Shown here piece after piece: positions 27,791 through 36,149 of a stretch of 64,000 bases of DNA. A program made the translations under genes and the position numbers. This stretch comes from Limnohabitans sp. (GTDB taxonomy: Bacteria; Pseudomonadota; Gammaproteobacteria; Burkholderiales; Burkholderiaceae_C). The first letter of the stretch is position 1. The number at the start of each line of letters is the position of its first letter. The notes beneath the pieces were generated by a model, which saw nothing but the letters and a program-made list of their open reading frames with translations, was not told the DNA's origin and searched no databases. The stretch covers positions 372,001 to 436,000 of the forward strand of contig NZ_JAAVVW010000003.1 in the NCBI RefSeq assembly GCF_023910625.1, read 5' to 3'.

Positions 27791-28861
27791 TCAGCCGGAG
27801 GTGGCCAAGCCTTGCAAAGCCTGGTTGGCCGCTTGCAGTCCTTGCTGCCAGACCTGTTCTTGCCATGCGGGCGACGGTGGGTTGAATGCCTGCAACATGT
27901 CGGCGCGGATGGTGCTTTGCTGCTCGGGCGGGGCCTCGGGGTGCAGGGCCACCCAGTGATCGGCCCGCATGGCCAGGACCATCTGCGCCAGCGGCAAAGT
28001 GCCAAATTCCAGGCAAATGCCCGTGTATTGAGCCGCAGGGCACTCTTCGTAAATGGCCATCTGGATCGGCCCTGACAGCGGCACGCTTTGGGAAGTACCG
28101 GTGTCCACAGAGGTGATTTGAGGCCCCCACCATTGGCGGGCGCGTTGAAGTGTTTCGCCGTTGTCGGTGCAGGCAAAGATGCGCTCGCCGTGCCCGTGCG
28201 GCCCCAGGCCTGTGTGCAGGTCGATCCAGGCGATCTGGCGCGCTTGTCTGAGGTGGTTTTGCAGCACCTGCCTGAAAGTGCGGTGGCTCCAGGTGGGGGC
28301 CAGGCCCCCAAACCAGACGCCTTGTGGAAACTGGTATTGCCCGCTGGTGATGGCCCGCTGCATGCGGCGCTCGCCCCAAACATTGGTCAGCGCGTGCAAG
28401 GTTGCCACGGCTTTGGGGTCGGGTGGCCAGTGTTGGGGCAGCAGCAACTCGTGGACATGGGCGTAGTCGGCATTGACCGGCAGGGGCTGGGCAAAGTCGA
28501 TGAAGTTGCGGTTGAGGTCCACATTGTCTTCGTTGACCCGCCGCGCATGCGAAAAGCCATGCGGGTTGACCGCGTGCACATGCACCACGGCCACACCGGG
28601 CGGCAGCGACAGGCTTTGCAGCAAGCCCGTCTGGATGGCCGAGCCGCAAAACCCCTCGATGCCATGCACCGCGCTGGTGGTCATCAGCACTTGGGCGGCA
28701 TCGGCCGGGCCGTGAACGGCCACGTCCATGGCCAGTTCTTCGCCTTTCGTGCCGAGCAAGGGCAAGGTGTCTCTGTGCAACCGTGCGCCACAGGCTTGGC
28801 TGGCCTGGATAAATCGTGCTCGGGCCTCCCGGTAGCTGGGGCTGAAAAGTGGCGTGTTCAT
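27791..28861 (-). CDS. DUF2817 protein, M14 zinc-carboxypeptidase-like
   Basis: The 356-residue cytosolic protein belongs to DUF2817, relatives of M14 succinylglutamate desuccinylase/carboxypeptidases. Candidate zinc ligands are the His-Gly-Ile-Glu in SAVHGIEGFCGS and the His in WIDLHTGLGPHGHGE; a late Glu follows in ICLEFGT. It probably cleaves an amide or N-acyl bond; the substrate is unknown. The start at 28861 overlaps the EamA stop (ATGA), making it the third gene of araC-eamA-DUF2817. Confidence 0.85.
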   Translation of the reverse strand: MNTPLFSPSYREARARFIQASQACGARLHRDTLPLLGTKGEELAMDVAVHGPADAAQVLMTTSAVHGIEGFCGSAIQTGLLQSLSLPPGVAVVHVHAVNPHGFSHARRVNEDNVDLNRNFIDFAQPLPVNADYAHVHELLLPQHWPPDPKAVATLHALTNVWGERRMQRAITSGQYQFPQGVWFGGLAPTWSHRTFRQVLQNHLRQARQIAWIDLHTGLGPHGHGERIFACTDNGETLQRARQWWGPQITSVDTGTSQSVPLSGPIQMAIYEECPAAQYTGICLEFGTLPLAQMVLAMRADHWVALHPEAPPEQQSTIRADMLQAFNPPSPAWQEQVWQQGLQAANQALQGLATSG

Positions 28862-29733
28862 GCTTTGGCCATGCGTTGGTTCAGCCAGCCAGCGGCCAAG
28901 CCAAACCCCGCGATCATCCCCATGCCGCACAGGGCCAGGGCGTCGGGCAGGTGGTCAAACATCCACCAGCCGCCCAGGGCAGAAAAACCAATGGCCGTGT
29001 ACAAGTAAGGCGACAAGACCGAGGCGGGCGCTTTGGAAAACGCCAGCACCGTGAAATACTGACCGTAAGAGCCCGCCAGCGCCACCAACCCCAGCAGGGC
29101 CAGGTCAGGCCAGGACATCTGGTCTGGCCAGAAGAAAGGCACTGCCGCCGACATGAGCGCAAAGCCCAGCGCGCTGGTGCACAGTTGGATGGTGAGCGGT
29201 GAGTCCTGCCGCGCCAGGTAGCCCGTGAGGGTCTGAAAGCCGGTGTAACAGACCACCCCCATCAGCGCCAGGCCGGCGCCCACCGGGTCCACATCACCGC
29301 CTGGGCGCACCACCAACAAGGCACCGGTCATGCCACCTGCCACACACAGCCAGCCTAGCAATGACACGCTTTCTTTCATCACAAACCGGGCCACCACGGT
29401 CACTGCCAGGGGCACCAGGCAATAAATGGCGGTGAACTCGGCCACGGGCATGCGCTGCAAAGCGCCAAAGCCAAACACGCTGCCGCCCACGACCAGCGCG
29501 CCGCGCAGCAGTTGCAGCCGCCACTGCCGTGTGCGCCAGAGTTCGGGCGATTGCCTGCGCCAGATCGTGGCGCTGACCAGCGCGGTTTGCAGGGTGTAAC
29601 GCGTCCAGATGATGATGACGGGCGCCACGCTGAGCATCAGTTTTTTGCTCAGGGTGTCTTGTGTCGACAGGCAGGCCATGGCCGCGACCATGGTCAAGAT
29701 GGCAGCCAACTGGGTTTGGCGGGCGGTGCTCAT
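28858..29733 (-). CDS. EamA/DMT-family permease
   Basis: The 291-residue inner-membrane protein has about ten hydrophobic helices in two EamA repeats (first around SVAPVIIIWTRYTLQTALV, second around GAGLALMGVVCYTGFQTL). These carriers usually export amino acids or metabolites. The start at 29733 overlaps the AraC-type stop as ATGA, and its own stop overlaps the next start, so translation is probably coupled along the operon. Confidence 0.9.
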   Translation of the reverse strand: MSTARQTQLAAILTMVAAMACLSTQDTLSKKLMLSVAPVIIIWTRYTLQTALVSATIWRRQSPELWRTRQWRLQLLRGALVVGGSVFGFGALQRMPVAEFTAIYCLVPLAVTVVARFVMKESVSLLGWLCVAGGMTGALLVVRPGGDVDPVGAGLALMGVVCYTGFQTLTGYLARQDSPLTIQLCTSALGFALMSAAVPFFWPDQMSWPDLALLGLVALAGSYGQYFTVLAFSKAPASVLSPYLYTAIGFSALGGWWMFDHLPDALALCGMGMIAGFGLAAGWLNQRMAKA

Positions 29734-30701
29734 CGCTTGTGCAGCGTGTCCGAGGGCAGCTCGCCAAACAGGTGACGGTAGTCCTGGGCGAACTGGCTCA
29801 GGTGCCAAAAGCCCCAGTGCGAGGCGATGTCCTGGATGGTGTCACCGGGCGCAGCCTGACGCAGGGCGCGGCGCACGCTGTTCAGGCGCAGTGAGCGCAG
29901 GTACTTGATGGGCGTGGTGCCCAGCACGTCCTGAAAGCAGTAATTGAGCTTGCGCCGGCTCGTGCCCAGGCGGCTGCAGACCTCGAGGATGGACAGTGGC
30001 TCGTCGGCGTGGCCCATCATCAGCTCACAAGCACGGTTCACCAGTTTTTTGCGCCGCTCCAAGTTGGGCAGCTCGGAGGTGTCGACCTTCGCAGGCAAAG
30101 CTTCCAGCCATTCCATCAGGATCTCGTCGCGCAACTGGCGCAGGGCCTGTGGGTCTTGCTGGCGCTGCGCCAGGGCGCTGGCCTGGTCCAGCACGGTGAG
30201 CTGCAGGTCGCGCAGGTTTTGTGCCTTGATGTCGGTGGTGGGCAGCACCAACTGCTTTTCGAGCCAATGGGCCAGGGGCTTTTGGTACATGCGCTCCCAC
30301 AGCGGGTTGAGCAGGCTGCGGTTGACGACCACTGCAATCAAGGTGAAGTGGGGCGGGGTGGTCAGGTCCACCTCATCGCCCTTGCCGCACATGATGGCGT
30401 GGGCCGGTACCCGCTGGGCGTTGAAAAACAGGTCCGGCGAGTCCTGCAGCGCCATGGCAAAGCCGTACACGCTCTCATGCAGCCGCCCCCGCTGGCGCAA
30501 GGCGATGTTGGTGTATTCGTGCAACAGCGTCACTTCGGGCAGTTGCACCTGGTGGATGCGCCCCTTGAATTGGCCGGGCGAGAGCTGCTCATACTGCAGC
30601 GCCCAGCCGTGCTGAGCCAGGGCGTGTTGGTCCATGTCCTGGGTGTCCAGTACCTGGACCCAAGGCGAATCGGGGGTGGCAGCTTGATGTGGGGATGACA
30701 A
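29730..30701 (-). CDS. AraC-family transcriptional regulator, EutR-like
   Basis: The 323-residue protein has a C-terminal double helix-turn-helix (SILEVCSRLGTSRRKLNYCFQ and TIQDIASHWGFWHLSQFAQDYRHLFGELP). Its N-terminal half resembles the effector part of EutR-type regulators (GFAMALQDSPDLFFN, PAHAIMCGKGDEVDL). It heads araC-eamA-DUF2817 and is divergent from the amidotransferase-P450 cluster over 293 bases, so it may control both directions. Ligand unknown. Confidence 0.9.
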   Translation of the reverse strand: MSSPHQAATPDSPWVQVLDTQDMDQHALAQHGWALQYEQLSPGQFKGRIHQVQLPEVTLLHEYTNIALRQRGRLHESVYGFAMALQDSPDLFFNAQRVPAHAIMCGKGDEVDLTTPPHFTLIAVVVNRSLLNPLWERMYQKPLAHWLEKQLVLPTTDIKAQNLRDLQLTVLDQASALAQRQQDPQALRQLRDEILMEWLEALPAKVDTSELPNLERRKKLVNRACELMMGHADEPLSILEVCSRLGTSRRKLNYCFQDVLGTTPIKYLRSLRLNSVRRALRQAAPGDTIQDIASHWGFWHLSQFAQDYRHLFGELPSDTLHKR

Positions 30702-30897
30702 AGCGAGAAGGGTTTCAAAAGAAGGTCAATTTTAGATTCTGCACGGCAGCTTCAAACCCGCCATTTCAGTTTAACCCGACACGGTGGATGCGCAAAAATG
30801 ATCCATGCAGCGTCAGCGAGCGCGTGCAGGCCCATTCGGGTTTGCTGAATGTGGTGACGGGTTGAATCAGGGTGCATCGCTTGGTTGAGTGCGGACG

Positions 30898-30926
30898 GTG
30901 CAGCCGGGTGAAAACCCGGAGTGCAC
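30898..30926. promoter_or_regulatory. GAAA-capped hairpin in the 293-base divergent region
   Basis: GTGCA-G-CCGGGT-GAAA-ACCCGG-AG-TGCAC forms an 11-pair stem with one small internal loop and a GNRA tetraloop. It lies 68 bases before the amidotransferase start codon, inside the divergent region. It could be an RNA structure in the leader or a DNA operator; no T-run follows, so it is not a plain terminator. The rest of the 293 bases shows nothing else I can name. Confidence 0.5.
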
Positions 30927-30994
30927 GGTGCCCAAACTTGATAGCGCCTTGTTCGCCTTGTGCATAGCATGGGCACCAGCCTGAAAGAGACCCG

Positions 30995-31723
30995 ATGAAC
31001 CTGCGAATTGCTGTTTTACTGACCAATGACGATACGTCGGCATTTGCCGCGAAATTTCCGAACGATGGGCAAAAAGTGGTGCAGCTGTTACAACCCTTGC
31101 GCCCCCACTGGCAGTTTGAGGTGGTGCCTGTCAAGGATGGGGTACTGCCCGCCAGCCCCGAGGACTATGACGGTTACGTCATCACCGGCAGCCCGGCTTC
31201 GGTCAACGACGAGAGTCTGCCCTGGGTGGGGCAATTACTGGCTTTCATTGGGGCCGTTCATGCGACACGGCAGCCCCTGATCGGCTTGTGTTTTGGCCAC
31301 CAAGCGGTGGCCCGGGCGCTGGGCGGGCAGGTGGCGCGCAACGCGGCTGGCTGGGGCCTTGGCACTGCGCCCACGCACTGGCATGCAACGCGGCCCTGGA
31401 TGTCACCGCTCAAGACCACCACCACCTTGATGGCCGCGCACAACGAGCAGGTCACCCGCATGCCCGAAGGCGCAGTGTGTTTGGGCGGCAGTGACTTTTG
31501 TCCCATCGGCTCGATGCAGATCGGCCAGCACATCTGGACCACCCAGTTCCACCCCGAGATGCCACTGGTGTTCATGCAGGCTTTGCTGGGCTACCTGGCC
31601 GACAAGCTCGATGCCGACACCATGGCCCGTGCCCACGCCAGTCTGGCCAACGCCGCCGATGTGCCGCTGTTTGGGCAATGGATGGTGCAGTTTTTTGATG
31701 ATTGTTTTGAAAGAGCGCAATGA
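30995..31723 (+). CDS. Class I glutamine amidotransferase-like protein
   Basis: The 242-residue protein has the GATase-1 triad: the nucleophile Cys in LIGLCFGHQAVARALGG and His with Glu in TTQFHPEMP. Stand-alone members include PuuD-type gamma-glutamyl hydrolases. It would remove glutamine-derived or gamma-glutamyl groups in the cytosol. As first gene of the cluster with a glutamine-synthetase-like ligase, a role in undoing gamma-glutamylation is attractive but inferred. Its stop overlaps the P450 start (ATGA). Confidence 0.85.
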   Translation: MNLRIAVLLTNDDTSAFAAKFPNDGQKVVQLLQPLRPHWQFEVVPVKDGVLPASPEDYDGYVITGSPASVNDESLPWVGQLLAFIGAVHATRQPLIGLCFGHQAVARALGGQVARNAAGWGLGTAPTHWHATRPWMSPLKTTTTLMAAHNEQVTRMPEGAVCLGGSDFCPIGSMQIGQHIWTTQFHPEMPLVFMQALLGYLADKLDADTMARAHASLANAADVPLFGQWMVQFFDDCFERAQ

Positions 31724-32985
31724 CGGTTTGGAACCCCACCGACGATGGCCACGCCGACCTGTCGGACCACGACAGCTATGTGAACGGCACACCGCACAAC
31801 ACCTTCAAGCGCCTGCGCGACGAAGACCCGATGGCCTGGTGCAACTGGGCCGATGGCAAGGGCTTCTGGTCGGTCACGCGGCATGCCGATATTTTGGAGC
31901 TCAACCGCAACCACCAGCGCTTGTCTTCGGCGCAGGGCATCCGCATGGAAGACCAGTCGCACGAGGAGTACATGGCGCGGCGGACCTTTCAGGAGACCGA
32001 CCCGCCCGAGCACACCCGCACCCGCATGTTGGTGGCCAAGGCCTTTTCCAAGCCCATGATGGCGTTGTACGAAGAGCAGATTCGCGAACTGTGTGTGGGC
32101 ATCCTTGACCAGGCACTGGCGCTGGGCGAGTTTGACGCCACACACCAGATTGCCCGTCAGCTGCCGATGCGCATGCTCGGGCGCATTGCGGGCCTGCCCG
32201 AAGAAGACCTGGATTGGTTGGTGGACAAGGGCGACGCGCTCATGGCCAACACCGACAGTGATTTCACCAGCCATGTGGTCGACAAGATGGACACCGAGGC
32301 CTACCGCTTCATGCCGTTTCGCTCGCCCGCCGGGGCTGACCTGTTCGACTACGCGGCCCAGATGATGGAACGCAAGCGCGCAGCGGGCGACACCAGTGGC
32401 GTGCTGCACCTGATCACCCAACCCGACGCGCAGGGCAATGTGATCAGCGACACCGAATTTCGCAACTTTTTTTGCCTGCTGGTGGCTGCGGGCAACGACA
32501 CCACACGCTATTCGATCGCTGCCGCTTTGCACGCGCTGGCCCACCAGCCCGGACTGATGGCGCAGCTCAAGGCGGTGCAAGGCGAAGTCGCTTGGGAGGG
32601 GGTGTCTGACGAGTTCATCCGCTGGGCCTCGCCCGCCACGCACTTTCGCCGCACCGCGACCGAGGACTTTGAATACCACGGCAAACAGGTCAAGGCGGGC
32701 GACAAGGTGCTGCTTTGGTTCATCTCCGGTAACCGCGACGAGCGGGCCTTTGACCGGCCATTCACCGTCGACCTGAGCCGGGGCGTGAACCGCCATCTGG
32801 CGTTCGGGCAGGGCGGTGCGCATGCCTGTTTGGGCATGTGGCTGGCCCGGCTGGAATTGCGCGTGCTCCTGCAGGAGCTGATTAAGCGGGTCGACCGCAT
32901 CGAGCAAACGGGTGAGCACGCGTTTTTGCGGTCCAACTTTGTCTCGGGCATCAAACGTTTGCCCGTGCGCATGCACCTGATCTGA
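31720..32985 (+). CDS. Cytochrome P450
   Basis: The 421-residue soluble P450 has the I-helix AAGNDTTR (residues 256-263), the ExxR pair Glu298/Arg301 in EFIRWAS, and the heme-ligand loop FGQGGAHACLG with Cys370. It is the bacterial class I type, needing a ferredoxin and a reductase, both encoded 1.5-3 kb downstream. General similarity is to CYP125/142-like and related actinobacterial-proteobacterial P450s; the substrate is not readable. It is second in the cluster, coupled to the amidotransferase. Confidence 0.95.
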   Translation: MTVWNPTDDGHADLSDHDSYVNGTPHNTFKRLRDEDPMAWCNWADGKGFWSVTRHADILELNRNHQRLSSAQGIRMEDQSHEEYMARRTFQETDPPEHTRTRMLVAKAFSKPMMALYEEQIRELCVGILDQALALGEFDATHQIARQLPMRMLGRIAGLPEEDLDWLVDKGDALMANTDSDFTSHVVDKMDTEAYRFMPFRSPAGADLFDYAAQMMERKRAAGDTSGVLHLITQPDAQGNVISDTEFRNFFCLLVAAGNDTTRYSIAAALHALAHQPGLMAQLKAVQGEVAWEGVSDEFIRWASPATHFRRTATEDFEYHGKQVKAGDKVLLWFISGNRDERAFDRPFTVDLSRGVNRHLAFGQGGAHACLGMWLARLELRVLLQELIKRVDRIEQTGEHAFLRSNFVSGIKRLPVRMHLI

Positions 32986-32996
32986 AAGGAACCACC

Positions 32997-34289
32997 ATGT
33001 CAAATGTTCAAGAACGCCTGCGGGTGCTGTATTGCGATCACCTGGCGATTGCGCGAGGCAAATACGTCACGCTCAAGCCCGGCCAGGGCGGTGGTGCCCG
33101 TTTTTGCCGGGGCACCTTTGGCGTGAGCTACGAAAAAGCGCTCAACCCCGTGCCCGGCGCGATGGTCATGGAGGGCCTGCCTGACATGGAGGCTGTCTAC
33201 ACCCCCGAGGACATCCGCCCCGGCTGGCAGCCTTTTACCCATGTGGCGATTGGTGATCTGAAAGCCAACGACGGCACGCCGCTGCCCATGTGCGGGCGCA
33301 GTGCATTGAAGCGCGCCGTGGCCGACTGGCAGGCCATGGGCTTCGACCCGATGGTGGGCATCGAGCTCGAAGCTTTTGCTTTCCAGATCGAGCCCGATGG
33401 TTCGCTCAAGCCCTATGACACACCTGCGGCCCATGTGTATTCCACAGGCCCCTTTTCCGATCCGAGGGGCTTCACCGACACCCTGTGGGAAAAAGCCACG
33501 GCGGCGGGCTTTCGCATCGACAGCATGAACACCGAATACGACGCGCCCCAGTTCGAGTTCACGCTCACCTACGACCGCGCCGTCAAGGCGGTGGATGACA
33601 TTTTCTTGTTCCGCTTGCTCGCCCGTGAAGTCGCTTTCCAGCACGGTATCGTGCTGACCTTCATGCCCAAACCCATCCTCACGGTGGGTGGCAGCGGCGT
33701 GCACATCAACTTCAGCCTGCGTGATGGCCAAGGCCATAACGCGATTTCGGGCGGACACGATGCCAGCCAGTTCAACGCCCTCACACTGGGCTGCACCGCC
33801 GGGCTGATGCACCACCACCAGGCGCTGGCCGGTTTGCTGGCCCCCAGCACCAATTCCTACCAACGTCTGCAACCGGCCAGCCTCTCGGGCTTTTGGCAAA
33901 ACTGGGCGGTCGACCACCGGGGTGTGACGGTGCGCCTGTCGGCCGAATCAGGTCCGGGTGCCCGGATCGAGCACCGCATGGGCGATGCGTCGGCCAATCC
34001 CTACATCCACACGGCTGCGGTGCTGCAAGCAGCGCGCCTGGGTGTGGCCCATGCTTACCCACTGCAACCCATCGAAACGGGTGATTGCCTCGAAAACAAG
34101 GATGCTACCCAGAGCGTGGCAGAAACCTTGGCCGGTGCCTTGGATGCACTGGAAGCCGACTCGGCCCTCACCCAGGCGCTGGGCGAAGGCCTGGTGGCCA
34201 ACCATGTGGGCAACAAGCGCCACGAGATCGAACGCACGGCACGCCTGGAGGGCGATGCCCTGCGCGACCACTACATCCGGTTCATCTGA
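32997..34289 (+). CDS. Glutamine synthetase family protein (gamma-glutamyl-amine ligase type)
   Basis: The 430-residue protein covers the GS catalytic fold: GIELEAFAFQIEPDG with metal-binding Glu, the GGSGVHINFSLRD block with His, LAPSTNSYQR and the arginine block VRLSAESGPGARIEHRMGD. It lacks the tight match to GlnA expected of nitrogen assimilation, and its setting between a P450 and redox partners points to a PuuA/IpuC-like ligase that joins glutamate to an amine. It starts 11 bases after the P450 gene. Confidence 0.88.
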   Translation: MSNVQERLRVLYCDHLAIARGKYVTLKPGQGGGARFCRGTFGVSYEKALNPVPGAMVMEGLPDMEAVYTPEDIRPGWQPFTHVAIGDLKANDGTPLPMCGRSALKRAVADWQAMGFDPMVGIELEAFAFQIEPDGSLKPYDTPAAHVYSTGPFSDPRGFTDTLWEKATAAGFRIDSMNTEYDAPQFEFTLTYDRAVKAVDDIFLFRLLAREVAFQHGIVLTFMPKPILTVGGSGVHINFSLRDGQGHNAISGGHDASQFNALTLGCTAGLMHHHQALAGLLAPSTNSYQRLQPASLSGFWQNWAVDHRGVTVRLSAESGPGARIEHRMGDASANPYIHTAAVLQAARLGVAHAYPLQPIETGDCLENKDATQSVAETLAGALDALEADSALTQALGEGLVANHVGNKRHEIERTARLEGDALRDHYIRFI

Positions 34290-34436
34290 AGGACAGCACG
34301 TGCAAGTTTGGGTCGGCATTGGACAAGGCGCAGAGTCAACGCTCTTTGGCATACCGAACGTGGGCGATCTTGGCTCACCTGGCGACCGTTCGCAGCCATG
34401 GTGTCTGCTCCGCCTATGGGCAAGGGGTAGCTGGCG

Positions 34437-35753
34437 ATGAACGCAACGACCGCATCAAGCGCAGGGTCCAGGCAGGCCTTGGGTCCAGACGCCGAAGTGG
34501 TGGTGGTCGGGGGAGGGCATGCCGGTGCGGCTGTGGTGGCGCAGTTGCGCAGTCAAGGCTTTGCTGGGGAGCTGGTGCTCATTTCTGCCGAAAATGGCTT
34601 GCCTTATCATCGGCCGCCCTTGTCTAAAAAGGCCTTGCTGGAGGGGGCAGACATGGCATCGATGAGCCTGCGGCCCGAGTCCTGGTACGTGACCCACCGG
34701 GTGACCCGCCATGTCTGTGCCACGGTCACCGGCATTGACCGCGCGGCCCGTCGTGTGCACTTGCAATCGGCATCAGCCCCCGAGTCCATGACCTATGACG
34801 CACTCATATTGGCCACCGGCTCTGCGCCTCGAGCATGGACCGATCCGGTCACAGGCGGCGACGCTTTAGGCCTGGCCGATGGCGTTCATGTGCTGCGCGA
34901 TTTCGACGACGCGGTAGCCTTGCGCGCTGCCTTGCTGGCGTGTGGCCATCTGGTCATCGTCGGTGGCGGCTACATCGGTCTGGAGGTGGCAGCCACGGCC
35001 AGGGCCTTGGGCTGTGAGGTGTGCATTGTGGAGCTGGCGCCGCGCATTTTGCAGCGCGTAGCGCCTGAGGCCACCGCCCGCTTGCTGCGTCAGTTGCACC
35101 AATCGCATGGCGTGCAGATTTTCGAAGGTGCCCAGGTCGTGGTATTGCAGCGCGAAGGGAAAAGAATCAGCAGCGTACGCATCCAAACCGCCGAGGGCCC
35201 TCTGCGCGAACTTCAGGCCGACTTGCTGTTGGCCGGTATTGGCGCGGTGCCCCGTGACGCTTTGGCCAAAGCCTGCGGCTTGGAGGTGGGCAATGGCATT
35301 GTGGTCAATGCCCACGGCCAAACCGAGGATCCTGCGATTTGGGCCTTGGGGGATGTGGCCAGACACCGGGACCAATCGATCCGCATCGAGTCGGTGGGCA
35401 ACGCCAATCACCAGGCTGCCTTGGTGGCTGCGGCATTGATGGCCCGACCTGAACCACTGCCTTTAGTGCCCTGGTTCTGGTCCGACCAATACGGTGGGCG
35501 TTTGCAAATTGCCGGCTTGTGGCAACCCGCTGACCGTTGGGTGGAGCGCCAAGAGGGTGCGCAGGGGCGCAGCATTTGGTCATACCAAGGGCCTCGGTTG
35601 GTTGCGGTCGATGCGTGGCAAGCCCCTGGGGCCTATGTCTTGGGCAAGAAATGGCTGGAAACCGGCCAATATCCTCCTTCCGAATGGTTGGCCAATCAGG
35701 ACCACAACTTAAAGGACTGGGTGCCTCAAGCACTCAGCGGTGTAGCGTCATGA
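34437..35753 (+). CDS. FAD-dependent ferredoxin reductase
   Basis: The 438-residue protein is of the putidaredoxin-reductase/rubredoxin-reductase type: FAD motif VVVVGGGHAGAAVVAQLRSQGF, ATGSAPR, NAD motif VIVGGGYIGLEVAATARALG, and WALGDVAR for the flavin ribityl chain. It would take electrons from NAD(P)H to the ferredoxin encoded next, and so to the P450. A 147-base gap without a gene separates it from the ligase gene; I see no clear promoter in it. Confidence 0.92.
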   Translation: MNATTASSAGSRQALGPDAEVVVVGGGHAGAAVVAQLRSQGFAGELVLISAENGLPYHRPPLSKKALLEGADMASMSLRPESWYVTHRVTRHVCATVTGIDRAARRVHLQSASAPESMTYDALILATGSAPRAWTDPVTGGDALGLADGVHVLRDFDDAVALRAALLACGHLVIVGGGYIGLEVAATARALGCEVCIVELAPRILQRVAPEATARLLRQLHQSHGVQIFEGAQVVVLQREGKRISSVRIQTAEGPLRELQADLLLAGIGAVPRDALAKACGLEVGNGIVVNAHGQTEDPAIWALGDVARHRDQSIRIESVGNANHQAALVAAALMARPEPLPLVPWFWSDQYGGRLQIAGLWQPADRWVERQEGAQGRSIWSYQGPRLVAVDAWQAPGAYVLGKKWLETGQYPPSEWLANQDHNLKDWVPQALSGVAS

Positions 35754-35834
35754 TGGTGATTGAGCGCTACAAGCCATTTTTTCTTATGGGCTCAAGCAAG
35801 CCCCATGTTTTTAAACTTTGAAAGAGAGCACACC

Positions 35835-36149
35835 ATGCCTAAAGTGCACTGGATTTTGCCCAATGGTGAACGCGTCAGCGACGATGTCAACGAAAACAGC
35901 AACCTGATGGATGCGGCCCAGATGAACGGCATTGCCGGCATCGATGGCGAATGCGGCGGTTGCTTGTCTTGTGCCACTTGCCATGTGGTGGTGGATGACG
36001 CTTGGCTGGCCCTGTGCCCCCCCATGGGCGAGGTGGAAAACGCCATGCTGGACATCGTCAGCTCCCCGCGCCAAAGTGGCAGCCGCTTGAGCTGCCAATT
36101 GAGCGCATCGACCGTCCTCGATGGCATCGTGCTCCATGTTCCTCAATGA
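35835..36149 (+). CDS. [2Fe-2S] ferredoxin, adrenodoxin/putidaredoxin type
   Basis: The 104-residue protein has the cluster ligands in GECGGCLSCATCHV and the fourth Cys in SCQLS near residue 90, the spacing of P450-partner ferredoxins. The start at 35835 (MPKVHWILPNGER) has AGAGAG upstream; an open frame to 35760 is without support. It closes the P450 electron chain with the reductase. Its stop overlaps the permease start. Confidence 0.93.
   Translation: MPKVHWILPNGERVSDDVNENSNLMDAAQMNGIAGIDGECGGCLSCATCHVVVDDAWLALCPPMGEVENAMLDIVSSPRQSGSRLSCQLSASTVLDGIVLHVPQ

Noticed and set aside
31591-33003. 470-codon open frame opposite the P450 gene
   Set aside because: The P450 heme loop, I helix and ExxR are on the plus strand; the antisense frame is compositionally abnormal.
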